In this document: positions 34,399 to 46,694 of the stretch, piece by piece
Layout: the number at the start of each line of letters is the position of its first letter
How positions within the stretch are numbered: position 1 is the stretch's first letter
Assembly: GCA_963854835.1 (NCBI GenBank)
Contig: OY978527.1
Location: 31,905,047-31,969,046 of the forward strand
DNA: 64,000 nucleotides
Direction of reading: 5' to 3'
DNA from: Megamerina dolium
Lineage: Eukaryota > Arthropoda > Insecta > Diptera > Megamerinidae
Position numbers and translations under genes: made by a program
The notes under the pieces: generated by a model
What the model was told of the DNA's origin: nothing
What the model saw: only the letters and a program-made list of their open reading frames with translations
The model's database searches: none

Positions 34399-35083
34399 TA
34401 TTACTTTTATTTTTCTACTTACTAACCCTGCCTTACGAATATTTTATCTTTGTGTCATTACTAAAATTTTCTGTGCGCCTGTTTTCATAGAAGTGAATAC
34501 AACACAAAGGAAAATAGAAAAATATAATAAAAATGTCAAAAACTCAATCTCTGCGCGAACATTTATGTTAAACTGCGAACAAGATTTTGCAATAGCAATA
34601 GTCAATGGTGAATATGTTTTGTTTAATGCTTTAGAAATACAAATATGCTATATCTAAAATATTTGTTCTAAATAAATTAATTGAGAAAAATATTAATCTG
34701 ATCTGATCTGTATATAACAATAATTTTTTATCACATACTTTGTACAAAACACATGCAAATGTTGATTTTGTTAATAAATTAAGTGTATTCAACAAAACGG
34801 TGTCTTTGTAATTTGAGTATTTTCGGTAGGTTACAAACGATTTTGGTTGGTTTTCGAAAAAAAATTATTAGAAAGAAAAAAATTGTGAGTGGCAACGCTG
34901 TCCCAATCTCCACTTACCTTTTTCACTTGAACATGTAAACAAATTCAGTACAAATCAATTGTAACAACATTTTAAGACATCTAAAATTATTTCAAGGAAC
35001 ATTAAATGTAAATAAATCAAGGCAGAAAGTAGGACTTCTGTACCTTTCCTCTTTTAATTTTGGTATAGCAAATTAAAGACGAA
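34399..35083. other. upstream region of the ZAD zinc-finger gene
   Basis: AT-rich sequence without an ORF; presumably promoter and 5' UTR. No motif stands out. Confidence 0.3.
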
Positions 35084-38000
35084 ATGCCTAATTCATTGCC
35101 CTTCTGCAGAGTGTGTTTAAAAACAGCATTTGAATACATAGATTTTGAAACACCTATTCATATTGAAGGAAAATCTGAGTTTACTCCATTAAATAGTGTG
35201 ACAGATAATGGAACGCCATTCACATATATGGACTGTTTTAGGGTGTGCACGCAACTGGACGCAGAGTTCGGTGCTAATTTGTGCGATGCCTGTGGAGTGG
35301 ATTTGTTGATTACATTTGAATTCCTTCGAAAGGCAAAAAAGGCAGATGAAATTCTTCATGCTGCCGCTCAAAAGATTAATATAGACGAATCTGCAGATAC
35401 GCATAGTTATGAAATTGATAAGGTAAATAAGATTTTTAAGGTAAACATATTATTTTCAAATAAATTATTAGTCAAATTATGAATATTGTAGAATGAGGAA
35501 GTCCAAGAGAAATTCCAGGAAATTGTTCATGCTTACATCGGAGGTACATTGTTTTAAACTTACTTAAGTACATACATGTGTGAATGTGAAATCTTATAGC
35601 GAAGCATTAATATGATTACTATTGCGAGACAATTTCTTCTCAATTACTTAAACTAGATAGAGACAGTTTACATGAAAATGAACCAAGCTCGAACTGCGTA
35701 GATGATATAAAACAAAACGAAATCAGTGAGAATACGCAATTATTACAGTTGGAACTTTATCCTGCGAATGGAAGCAATCATGAGAACTGTGGTTCTTGTA
35801 TCCAAGATGATATCAATGGCTACGATTATTTCAAGAGCACCAGCATTATACCAAAACAGGAAAATATCGAAGGTAAGTACATCCCCAGGCCAAAATTTCG
35901 TTTCCCGATTTTTTATCGTATCGTATTAACATACTTTTACTAGCTTTTCATGTGTTTTACGAAGATATGTGTGCATATTTGTGTATAAACGACTTTGGCA
36001 CCAAAAAATTGTTGTTGTAGCAGCTTTGTTTTGTTCCCGTACAAAGCATTTCCGTATTCTACTGTGTTGAATGGACCTTAGTCGACCACGTGGTCGAGTG
36101 CTTCCGGGACATAGACCCGTCCATTCTTGGGAAGCACTGCCCTTGGTATAATATTAAAAATAGAGCAATTGAAAAAATTATTTCTTCGCTTCGCCTTAGT
36201 GCCTGTTGACACTAGCCTGTCCCATGAGCTTCGTGTTTACATTAGTGCAATTGCGGTTTTATTTGAATTTAAATATTGTGCTTAAGCAGAATTCTAATTA
36301 ATCGCATAATTTCAATTTTGATTAATCAAAATTTTTATTAATCGGTTAATCGAATATTTTGATTAATCAAAATTTTTGAACAAGCGATTATCGCACAACC
36401 CTAATAAGAGCGCTTTTTGCTGATGTTATCGCTTCACCGTGTAAAAATTTGCGAGCATATTGTCGAAATCTGAGTAGTTTGGACATAGAACATATTACGT
36501 TGCTCCGATTTTTTGTGGATTGGATTTTCGGCACAAAATTTCCATCCTTTTCTTACCGCCTACTTAACTTGCTCGCACAGTTGTTGGAATAGTTGAATTA
36601 TTGAATGCGAAACATTTTGCTGCAAATTCAAGTTATTCAAATATTCATAACATACTTTTCAACAAGATCATTAAGGATTCGAGATATTGTTCGTATTCGA
36701 AACGTTTACGATAATTTTGGCGATATCGTAAGCGAGATTTTTTTTTTTTGCAAATTGAGGCTTTATTACAATTACAAGATGAGGTAGATGCAAAAATATG
36801 TCTGTGCGCTGTGTTAAAGAGAATTAATTAATATTTGTTTTGTGAGAAAACGCAATCAAAGTTTTATTTTTTAATATATATTACTTATTAAAAAGAGATT
36901 GAAAGTTATCTCCGCCATTTTTGTGACATTGGGGTTTCTATTTGCCTGAAGTTAATCTCTGCACCAAGTATCTTAACTTTATGATAAAATCTCATAAAAC
37001 AAAAACTTTAAATTATTATTAAAGGTGCGATAATATTAATATGATAATACTGTTCGAACTTGCCATATCTTACCATTTTTAATTTTTCGCGCGCGCATTC
37101 GATATATTGTAGCAAGTGTTCTTGACTTCGAATTCGAATGTAATTTTCGCCTTGCATCTCGCGCTATTATAAATCAAGCTTAATTTCGAAAAAATTCGAA
37201 TGCAGGTCTTGTATGGGAAGAGACCCAACCGAATGCTGCGGTATTAGTTTTTCCTTATTGAATAGAATGAATTAAGATAGCTCCATGTCTTTCCTAGAAA
37301 ATAACCGCCATCATGTTCAGAATTTAAGAAATATTTTTTTTTGTCAGATTCCACCCATGCAGTCTACTGTGTTGACTGCATTTCTTCAAATAGTACCCAC
37401 TTATCTAATCTTATGGTATATAGCAAATTGTTGAAAAATATTTCATTTTCAGAAAATCAGTATTTTCAATGTGATGTTTGCCCGGATGTTTTTAATTCGC
37501 GTCATTTGCTCGTCCAGCATCTGTATGGAACACATAAAACGATATCGTCAAACTGCTGCAAAATTTGCAAACAAGAAATCTATGAATCAGAACAGCTGCT
37601 CGCACAAAATAATATGTGTTCCAAATGTGATTATAGAATAATGGCAAACAAATTGATCAAAAATGAACATGGAACTGAAGTGAGAGATTATTTATGCAAA
37701 ATTTGTTGTAAGTAGCACGAGAGCCACAAAATCACATCGATCTTATGATTGTATAAAGAATAATTTTGTTTTATTTTTAAGCTAAAATGTTTATCTCGCT
37801 TGGCATGTTAAATGCGCATTTGAAGTGTCATAAACGTAAAGCGACGAATATAAAATCGGATGCCTGTGAAATATGTGGAAAACAATTCTCTACACAATAT
37901 TATCTACGTCAGCATATGAAGTTGCATTATAGCAAACGCGAAGTACATCAGTGTGAGCATTGTGAGAAAATCTACGTTAGCAAAACGGCTTTAGACAATC

Positions 38001-38540
38001 ACATTCGCTTTCATAAAGGCGAAACGGTGGAATGTACAATTTGTGGAAAACAATTTGTACGACAATATGAACTACAAGTGCATATGCGATTCCACACAAA
38101 GGATTATCCCTTCGAGTGCGATATATGTCATAAGAAATTTGCCATAAAGGGCCATTTACGTACTCACATGTGGCGGCACCAAGGTCTAAAGCTGCAGTGT
38201 GAAGACTGCGGGAAGCTGTTTAGCTCCACGAAAGCACTTCAGGAACACTCCTTCGTTCACACAACAATGCCTTACCCGTGCAGTTACTGCACGAAAGGAT
38301 ACCCTTCTAAGCAAAAGTGGGTGCAATCAAAACTGACAAAATTATTTAATTTTGTAATTTCCTGATTCCAGGTATAAAATTCATTTGAAAACTGCACACT
38401 CAATCAAGTTGAATGATATTGAGTTGCAAAAAATTGAGAGCGTGTGTGTACCAAAGGCGCTATTTCGAAAAAAACTCACTTTGGTTCAGGTCGATGGTGT
38501 TACGAAAAAAGTGAAAGTTGACAGCGCTCACAATGAATAA
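35084..38540 (+). CDS. ZAD-domain C2H2 zinc-finger protein
   Basis: Probable nuclear DNA-binding regulator of the insect-expanded ZAD family. Exons by splice signals: 35084-35422 (or to 35440), 35629-35872, 37348-37707, 37782-38316, 38372-38540. Exon 1 holds the ZAD dimerisation domain with two zinc-binding pairs, FCRVC (residues 8-11) and NLCDACG. An acidic linker follows. Exons 3-5 carry eight C2H2 fingers, from FQCDVCPDVF to YPCSYCTKGYPSKQK; one is split by the 37707/37782 intron (CKIC|SKMF) and the last by 38316/38372. The tail is basic. Total about 550 residues. A possible exon at 35492-35543 (NEEVQEKFQEIVHAYIG) has proper sites but would put the next exon out of frame, so I leave it out; the 35629 acceptor is weak. 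The specific orthologue is not identified. Confidence 0.86.
36199..36590 (-). mobile_element. truncated copy of the AGTGCCT/GATTAATC DNA transposon (ZAD gene intron)
   Basis: Begins with the terminal repeat AGTGCCTGTTGACACTAGCC (from about 36199). It contains repeated GATTAATC/TTAATCG motifs and the segments GCACAACCCTAAT and GCTCGCACAGTTGTTGGAA, which align in inverted orientation with the fuller copy at 47439-48131. The second terminus is lost. It lies in the intron between the linker exon and the finger exons. Confidence 0.65.
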
Positions 38541-39160
38541 CAGGTACAGTTTGAAAATACAACTTCATTCAAGGTAGTAGAACGATGGTAAAGGCCAAGG
38601 GGAAATAAAATAAGATGAGTTGGCCCCAGAGAGGAATTTCACGAAAGAGAGGGGAAAAAGTAAAGAAACTAAAACAATAGAGACAAAGTATACCCTCAAG
38701 AAAGAAGGAGAAAAAGTAATGAGACTATAAGTGACTTAACAAAACGTGATAAATCCAATTGATTTGGGAATTTTACTTTTTTTTTTTTTTTTGCTATTTT
38801 TGTACTTTCCAGACTGAATTCTATATATGTTTTTCATTATAAATTTAAACATAACAAAATTTCAAATGAAAACAACAGAGCTTGAAAAGCATTTATAAAA
38901 TACTATCGCGCTTACTGTTACGAAGCTGTTCCCTGTGGCAATTGGGGTCTTCGTCCTGAGAAATGGATTTACCATGTTTTATAAAGTCACTTCTCTGACA
39001 TATGAACAATAATTTATTTATGACTATTCCCAAAATATTTCTTGATATCAATAAAGTCACTCTTAAATTCTAGTTGATATAAAATTTTGTTCATATTTAT
39101 AAAATAGAGGTTAATTAAATTTAGAGCAATATATGTTTCAAAAACATAGATACATTTGTA
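38541..39160 (+). other. ZAD gene 3' flank
   Basis: Probable 3' UTR and spacer. Contains a poly(T) run (38770-38791) and no ORF. Confidence 0.35.
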
Positions 39161-39875
39161 CTTACTTACTTACTTATGTGGCCATCACAACCGAAAATCG
39201 ATTTGAGCGATTTAATCGAATCTAGCATTTTTCGCCACCCAGCTCTTTCCTTCGCTAGTTGGCGCCAGTTAGAAATTCCAAGCGCTGACAAGTTCTTCAG
39301 TACTGAATCTTTCCACCGGAGGTTAGGTCTGCCTATTCTGCGTCGTCCACCGAATATAACACCTTCACCGGAGCCGCTGAATGTTAATGCACTTTACTAT
39401 GTCGGTGTAGGCATACAGCTCATACAGCTCATGGTTATACCTTATTCGATACTCGCCACCAACGCAAATATGTCCAAAAATTTTGTGTAGGACGTTTCTC
39501 TAGAAAACGCTGAGCATTCTCTCATCTGAGGTGAAAATTGTCTAAGCTTCGGCACCATTTGTAAGGACAGGCATGATGAGAGAATTGTAGATTGTGGTTT
39601 TCGTTTCGAGAGAGAAGACTCGACTTCTCAATTGCTTACCCAACTCAAATTATCACCCGTTAATAAGAGTGATCCTTCGCAATATCTCCAGACTGACGTC
39701 ATTACTGGCGTTAATGCTGGTTCAAAGATAGATAAAGTCCTTCACTACTTTAAAAGCGTAGTTAACAAGAGTGACGTGCTGTCCAAGACACTGGGACTCT
39801 TTGTTTATTGACGCTAGTACTTCGTCTTGCCTTCGTTCGCCGTAAGTGAACACTTATTGCTCGCGTGTATATATG
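39161..39875 (-). mobile_element. RTE LINE 3' fragment
   Basis: The 3' tail is (TAAG)n on the minus strand (plus CTTACTTACTTACTTATG at 39161-39178). The region then matches antisense RTE ORF2: TTCGCTAGTTGGCGCCAG, GTTCTTCAGTACTGAATC, CGTCGTCCACCGAATATAAC, ATCCTTCGCAATATCTCCAG and GTAGTTAACAAGAGTGACG. The 5' part is missing. The antisense 104-residue ORF at 39176-39490 is a shadow. Confidence 0.85.
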
Positions 39876-40931
39876 AGCCGTTCAGTGCACAAATCAATTA
39901 ACTGCACTTTTTGTGTCAAAACGCTTGCGATAGTCATAAGTTTTTCTATTTATACTCATAATACTTTCTTGAATAATAAAGGTTAACACCACTCAACGGC
40001 AGCATTTTTTAGCTATGAATAATAAATAACATGATTTTTTTAAAACAATAAATTTTAATATTTTTCTCAACTTTTTGTTTTATTTTAATCCTTTTTTGTT
40101 TGTTTTAATACTTGGATTAAAACCATACAGGTTTTAATCTAAGAGAGAGAGAGAGAGAGAAAAAATTTAGAGAGTAAAATTCTTGGTATAAATTCTATAT
40201 TTGGATATATTAATTTAGAGATTTTCTTCTTATAAATAAACCATGGGACTGAATTGTTTTCTTTTTTGGGATTTTAAAATAAACCTGAAATAGTTTTGGA
40301 TCTACCTGAAAATTTTAATAGATTTAATACTTTTCTGGAATTAATTTTATTATTTTAATACATTTTATGTCAAATAAAATTAAATTATATTAGTATATAA
40401 GATTATTAAGTTATATTATATTTGTGAAGTTCAGGTGTCATAAAAATAATACCTTTTTGGGATCATAATAAAATTTAATTCCAAAAATGTTTAAATTCAA
40501 TACCAACCGGAAATAAAAGTAAACTATCATTTTATTGTGTGCATGTAATTGATTTTATGTACGGTATTACTATTTAAAAATATAATTTAAAGCGTGATAT
40601 TAACTTACAGAAATTGTAACAAAACGGGGAAAAAGGAACAAGAATAGCCATCAAAGAAGAGTTGAGTTGCGAACAGTGCTCGTGAGGTATTCTGATAGAA
40701 ATAAAAATTGCGCCCTGTGACATCATAACCGAAACAGTATGAATAGTAGGCAAATAAGAAGTTTCAGAATCCCACACAAAAGGTGATTAAAACTGCGAAC
40801 TTTTATATAAAATTCTAAAATAAGCAATATTTATTATTTTATTATGAAAAATATTAGAAGAAACAGGTAAATAAATATGCCGCGAAAATATGCATGTAGC
40901 CTAAAGTGACCAGACTACATACATATTTTTG
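39876..40931. other. spacer, no gene recognised
   Basis: AT-rich; includes a short (GA)n run at about 40143-40160. A CCTAAAGTGACCAGA copy at 40900-40914 precedes the two that flank the next insertion. Confidence 0.35.
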
Positions 40932-40946
40932 CCTAAAGTGACCAGA

Positions 40947-41029
40947 GAGAAGCTCGGTGGTATCACAATGGGCCTTTCTGGCCTAAGTGTGCCCTCTGAG
41001 AGAGAGGACAGTCACATAACCTAACCTAA
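40947..41029 (+). mobile_element. 83-bp insertion of only the type B tail, with 15-bp TSD
   Basis: Reads AGAAGCTCGGTGGTATCACA to CACATAACCTAACCTAAC. This is the last about 80 bp of the type B tail seen in SINE copies 2 and 5, in plus orientation. It is bounded by identical 15-bp repeats CCTAAAGTGACCAGA (40932-40946 and 41030-41044). This is the picture expected of a severely 5'-truncated retroposition. Confidence 0.8.
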
Positions 41030-41206
41030 CCTAAAGTGACCAGAAGTTGCCTAAGTGGAAACCCCAAAATATGAAAATAAAAGCGAAGTGGTTTCGTGTA
41101 TTCGTTACAAGTTTTATTGTGCACATATGTATACATGTATGAATATTAAAAAAAAATTAAATAATTATATCAATAATTAAAAAATGAATTAATAAAAACT
41201 AAGTTG

Positions 41207-42436
41207 CTATTTTAATGAATTTTCCTTTTTTTTGTGAGCGGCTTCTTCAATTTCTTTGTTCTTGAAGTGCATCCTCGCCCGGAAGAACAATTTCTTTACC
41301 TTAACATTGCAATTAATACTGGAAGAATGCTCAATATGTTTTTGTACAAAAATATTTATTATGAGCAACCCATTTCCACTAATTGCGTTAAAAATATTTT
41401 CAAACGAGTTCATTTAAACTACGGGTTCTTCGGTAGGTTTTGATAAACCACTTTCACTTAGGTGATTTACCCAGGTATAACTTAAATTAGCATCATCCTG
41501 AATCGCAATGTCTCCCACTTCGTAACGTAATTTGTGACATATATAGGTAATATATTTTTTGGCAGTTCTTGCTAAAATCCTTTTTGAAACTTCTACGTTA
41601 TATGTATACAGTTAATTTAAACAGTTGCATATATCCATACCAACGATTTGTTGTTACCATTAATTGGAATTTCCGAACGTTCTTGATGCAACAACATAGT
41701 GTTAAGTTTTTATTTTGTGAGCGTTTAATTCTATTTGAATTAACCTCGTTCGATCACTGGATTCTGTCAATAATAATTGCAACACTTATTTTGTACAACT
41801 ATAGACAGCAACAATTTATTTAAACAACTCTGCTTACAAACAATATCAATATACTTGCAACTTTTGCCTCTAATACTGTATCGATTTGTCAACACTGGCT
41901 CTATTTATACTCTGTTAACACTTTAGAATCTTCCTTTATCGTAGTCGAGATTCATCTCTTTCTTTCTCGTTGGCTTGTTCTGGTTATCGCCTATTTCTTT
42001 TTGTTGACATTCGTTTCGATGGTGCCAATATTGATGTCATTCACAATAGTATTGAGTAACCAACCATCGATACTCGTTACGATAGCAACGATTTGTTTTT
42101 TTTTCTCTTCGCTGAACCCTCTGTCCCCGAGTAGTTGTTCCACCAATTTAAATTTCGACGCAAAGCCTGGAAAATTAGAAACATTTCACAAATGAGAATA
42201 CTGTGCAATTAAAATAAATAAATTATACCTATTTTAAATTGCTGGATGTTTATAAAATCATCATTTATGAAATGATCCTTACAAATCACACTATTTTTGT
42301 GGTTCAAAAAAATTGATTGCCGGCAGAAACCAATCCATTTTTTTGCCAAAGCCACATCACACGGAAAGGAAAAATAGTTCTTTAATAACGATTTGTCGGA
42401 ACTATCGTTATTGCAACGCACCACTGCACACTTCAT
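41207..42436 (-). pseudogene. THAP-domain (P-element-like) transposase relic, split by an LTR
   Basis: Minus-strand exon 42436-42229 encodes a THAP zinc finger: MKCAVVRCNND...SFPCDVALAKKWIGFC...ICKDHF, with C2CH ligands CxxxxC and CxxH, ending at a GTATAA donor. Exon 2 begins at 42166 after TTTTCCAG (FASKFKLVEQLLGDRGFSEE) and runs into the LTR; the frame continues beyond it. Further down, about 41570-41207, a C-terminal segment reads TWVNHLSESGLSKP, then a stop at 41414-41416, then IFNAISGNGLLIINIF and VKKLFFRARMHF, resembling C-termini of P/THAP transposases. The catalytic RNase H-like core is missing. I infer a dead P-superfamily copy rather than a host gene. Confidence 0.6.
41700..42081 (-). 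mobile_element. solo Ty3/gypsy-type LTR with 4-bp TSD
   Basis: A 382-bp element bounded by ATAG at 41696-41699 and 42082-42085. On the minus strand it starts CGTAACGAGTATCGATGG (first base mutated from the usual TG) and ends AACTTAACA. It has promoter and terminator-like parts expected of an LTR: GAGTATAAATAGAGCC (TATA box) and AAATAAATTGTTGC (polyadenylation signal). No internal retrotransposon sequence remains, so it arose by LTR-LTR recombination. Partial relatives occur at 22208, 49993 and 52460. Confidence 0.8.
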
Positions 42437-44880
42437 TTATAAAAATCACCTTTTTTCAATCAAAATTGTTTTAAGTAACCGCGTATTTACAAATGCAAGA
42501 ATTATAAAATTTTATTTGCCTTTTTTGGCAAATTTTCTTTTCGTATATGACATCATCATAGTTGACTGTCAAACTCAAACCAAAAAAATAACTGTTCACT
42601 CAGGGCGCAATCTTTATTTCTATCATTCTTGGCTATCCATACCCTAGAGATAACACTATAAAGTGCCACGCACACGATCAAAATAACGCTTCAAGCATTG
42701 CATATGTGTGAGTGCGTGCTTACTCGTCGCTTGCTCGCAGACGATGAAATAAAATGTCAATCACCTGTATCTATTGTGAATTTTTCCAAAGCAACTGAGC
42801 TGTTTTTTGTCAAGTGTAACCAGAGACAATCAAATAATTCCAAAATCAATATTTTTGATTTGCATCACAGCTGACAAAAAGTACGTGTAACCGACTGCAC
42901 CCTCACTTTAAAAGCGTTTATGAAAATATATGAGCTTGTCCGTGGGGCTCAAGACTTTTTCAAGATTTTTTTCTGGAGAAAGTCTGAGTTTTATTTAGAA
43001 AATTAATTTTTCCGTTATCTACGAGGTACGAGGAAACCGAATTTGCAATTTATTATTACTAAAAACGTCCCTTAGATTGCGCTTCGGTGCAATAAACATG
43101 TGTTTTCACATTTTAATGGATTTTTCGGCTAAGAAGGCCATAAAATCAGAGAGATTCCATGTAAATGAGCCGTAAAGCTCTAAAGCCTGGTGCTCTAATT
43201 GAATCTCAGTAGCATTGATATGTTATTTTAAAAATGGCTCGTAGAGCGCGAAAGCAGAGCTAGGGATGACAAATTGGTAAAATTGCCGTAATTGAAAAAG
43301 CTTTAACGATTTCTAAACTCAACTAGAATCCAAAGTAGCAAATGTAGCAAATATGTAGTGTAAATTGAACACTTGGGATTATTCCTACACATGTAGACTA
43401 TTCCAGCGCACATTCCATTGACGTTTCGTAGAAATTAGACTATTAAAAACTTTAAGTTAAAATGAATTACATGAAATAAGAGATGAATGCGTATGATGGT
43501 CCGATTCGTAGAACTTGAAACAACTACTCTACATAATGTGGGCATGAATTCGGTCAATATAATCGAGCTACGTTGTTGAATTCGTGTATTGAACGTTAAT
43601 GGAACGAGTAGTTACAACATCGATTGCAAAATCAGTAACATCTAGACTTTTCTGTCACATGGACAGAAAAGAAATTATGGCAATTGTGCTTTAAATGTGG
43701 ATTTTGAGGTGATCGATGAAGAACGGCATGGTGTCGTCTACCGGAAAGGGGACACTAGAACTTGCTTTGGCATTCTGTAAGAGCACGTGATGTTGCCTAA
43801 CAGTTACAGACATCAACTGTACATTCTGATAGCATTGTGCATTGTTGCGGGGGATTTAAGGGAAGGTGGAATGTCGTGTTGGAGGATGAATACTGTTTGT
43901 TTGTTGTAACAGCTACCCATATGCCGACTGGCGAAAAACCTCAACTGATGTCTCATAGTGAAAACACAATTGACGCTGGACATAATATCATACCCAGCAG
44001 AAAGCTTAAAGCTTTTGCTTTTTTTCAAAACTGCGTAAAAATATGCAAGTTGCTTTATAAATATATATGTTTCAATATTTTCCCATGCAACTTTAAATTG
44101 AAGCAAAACAAAAATGTAACATACTTGTAAAATAAATAACAGCCTCTAAAACAGCTTCTTTAAAATACGCAATAGCAAAGTAAACAGATAAAATCCAAAA
44201 TGAAGCGGCACGCTGCATATAACATAAAGTCGATTCAATGCTAGCGCGAAATGACGTGCGTAACACATGGAAAATCGTATATCAGTTTGCGCAACATAAA
44301 GCCGCGCGCCAATTGTGTTTTCACTATCACTTCGAGTTGCTGCAATTAACTTACGACTAGTGCTAGGTACTTTTGCAAATACATGAAGTAACGAGTAGAT
44401 TTGTAAATTTAGAGACAGAAAAAACATTGCGAAGCAAATCTCTGCGTCTATGCGTTCTCTCAGAGAGACGTAGCCTTTCTTATATACATATACATATATC
44501 AGATGTATTTGTAGTTACTCCAATTTTAGATCCAATATTCGTTTTGGCGGTCACATGAATTCATTATGGGGTTTATTTTTTAGCTGTACGCTAGAGCAAT
44601 TTTAATGAACTAATTTAACAATAAATTGTGTTTATTTTATGTAAGGAGAATTAAGGATATCTTCCTTGTTTGAGTTAAATTTGAAAAAAGCCAATAGCCT
44701 AGTACATATTATTGACACGCAAAACTATTACTTGCTTTCTAATTCTTAAAGATATGCCGATGAGTCGCTTTATTGGCAAAAATAGCGCTAGTTGAGTTAT
44801 TGTAGATGGTTGGTTGTTGCTACTCCAGATCAGTCTGCTGCTGTAGATTATGCTTGATGTGGTTTTTGTTGCTGTTTTTC
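42437..44880. other. 2.4 kb without recognised genes
   Basis: Several 60-97-residue ORFs on both strands overlap one another and show no family features. No terminal repeats or polymerase III promoters were recognised. Confidence 0.35.
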
Positions 44881-45070
44881 TGAGCTTTTTCACAGAACTA
44901 TTTTTAAAAGCGATTCCATGGCAAATTGGTTCTCCCGGAAGAATTGCCAATTGCTGGCCAACAGGTGGCCACTTCGAAAGAAAGATCTATTCGATATTAA
45001 AGGCACGAGAATCGATCTCACAACCTTCCACTCGAAAGACCAACAAACTACACATTAGGCTATGACACCT
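44881..45070 (-). mobile_element. tRNA-derived SINE, copy 9 (diverged, tail missing)
   Basis: Matches the 5' half of the SINE on the minus strand: a mutated head region (CATAGCCTAATGTGTAG), the CGAATAGATC block, CCACCTGTTGGCCAGCAATT, GGCAATTCTTCCGGGAGAAC and CTGTGAAAAAGCTCAG. The 3' part is lost. More diverged than the others, so probably older. Confidence 0.75.
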
Positions 45071-45812
45071 AGTCATTAAGTAATTAAAAATTTAGTCTTT
45101 ATGCTAACACCAAATTAGATGATTTTTGCACTGCTTTTATGGTATTGTTCTGGTTCTGGAATTTGTATGTTACTGTTAGCGATAGTAGTACTGTATACCA
45201 TATAACTAAGCACTCGAAATTTCGAAATTGATATCTCGTTTTCAGAGTTTTTTCTTAATATTACTACGAAAAATTCATCAAATATGTTTAATCGATTATT
45301 ACTATTACCAAAGAATTACTCAACCACAACTGCGTTGCCGAGAGAAAAAAAAATATATATTCTAAACTTTTAAATTTAAATATATTTTATATATACGACA
45401 TGAAAATAATAATTATAATAAAAAACTTACAAGTAAATGAGGTTAAACAATGACCTAAGTTGATTAATTTTCAGTTATGCTTCATGTAAAATCAATTAAT
45501 GAAACAAAAGTTTAAAATTGAGATTTTAAAAAATATTAAATATGTGATGGTATTTGCCGATATATGCCAAATGATATTTGCAAATTAATCTCAAATGGTT
45601 GCTGCTGTGCTATTGTGATTCGTTAAACTTCTGCATATTTATATAAGCACATGTATAAGAACAAATCATTCTTATACAGTTTTCTTTTCCTTTTTCAGAT
45701 TTACGTAAGTGACTTAGCTCAGTTATATTTGTAGTTCAATTCAAATTGAATATAAAACTCAGTGTAAACGGGCATTGCGCGCATAAATATATGGTAGTAA
45801 TAGATATACACC
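45071..45812. other. UBE2S 3' flank and spacer
   Basis: AT-rich sequence between the SINE and the UBE2S stop, containing the UBE2S 3' UTR (minus strand). No other gene seen. Confidence 0.35.
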
Positions 45813-46560
45813 TCATAACCGCTTCAGCATGCGTTTTTTCTCTTTTATTAACTTCTCCTTCTTCTTATCCTGTATCCTTTTGTCAACAGCATGCTTTTTC
45901 GACGACGGACCATCATCATCCTTAGTATCAGCACTCTTAGAAGGCTATATCGACATTAATTTAATATATGCACATAGTTGATTCATGAAGTTTATACTAA
46001 CCTGTGCATGTATTTCAGTCATCATTTTTGCTCGTTGTGAATAATCATCATATCGTTCTAGCAACAATTTTCCAGCTTCCTCATTTAACGCAGATTCGGC
46101 ATTGGGCACAATTAGAAGGCATTTGATAGTTAGTAAAATATGTTTAATGCCAAGATCTGGTTTCCAATCTTTCTTCAATGTGTTCACACATATTTCGCCA
46201 GTTGCCGCAACATTTGGATGAAAAATTTTAGTCATGAAAAAAGCTTTAGGTGGCGATTGAGGAAAATCCTTTCCGAGAGTCAACTTTACTCGAAATGCAC
46301 CTGCAGCGTATGGTGTACCAGCTGAAAACACAACGTTCTCTATGAGTCTAAAACATAATTTTTTTTTTGCAAAATTCACCTGGGCCTTCAATGATAGCTT
46401 GAATGTCGGTGACGTCTGCATCATTAATTTGTATTTTAATGCCTTCCAAAGGAGCTTCACTTATTTGCTGCATTTCCTTCATGACTTGGCGGATTGTTTG
46501 AGGAGAGAGGTTCTCAACATTTGAAATCTATCAAAATAGCAACACACAAATATACGTATA

Positions 46561-46642
<82 letters not shown>

Positions 46643-46694
46643 AAACATATAATATATAATTTTAAATGTGTCCAAATGTACTCACCGAACTCAT
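45813..46694 (-). CDS. Ube2S: ubiquitin-conjugating enzyme E2 S
   Basis: E2 enzyme that extends K11-linked ubiquitin chains on anaphase-promoting-complex substrates. Four exons on the minus strand: 46694-46686 (MSS), 46527-46380, 46321-46002 and 45944-45813 (TGA at 45815-45813); phases 0, 1, 0 fit; 202 residues. Conserved features are [14 protein letters not shown] near the N-terminus, the E2 fold with [14 protein letters not shown], the HPN motif in [20 protein letters not shown] with catalytic Cys in GEICVN, and [20 protein letters not shown]. The C-terminal lysine-rich tail ends [10 protein letters not shown], the UBE2S hallmark that docks on the APC/C. Length is close to the fly protein. 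Intron 1 contains a long (AT)n tract. Single clear orthologue; no defects. Confidence 0.95.
46568..46642. repeat. (AT)n microsatellite in UBE2S intron 1
   Basis: About 75 bp of AT dinucleotide repeats interrupted once by a C. Confidence 0.95.

Noticed and set aside
39176..39490. 104-residue plus-strand ORF starting MWPSQPKID
   Set aside because: Antisense shadow of the RTE ORF2 C-terminus, also seen at 62788-63003.
40135..40165. (GA)n tract considered as a GAGA-factor site
   Set aside because: A short simple repeat in a gene-free spacer; no promoter nearby.
43813..44130. Overlapping 97-residue ORFs on both strands
   Set aside because: Neither shows a known motif; overlapping frames of equal length in AT-rich DNA suggest chance.
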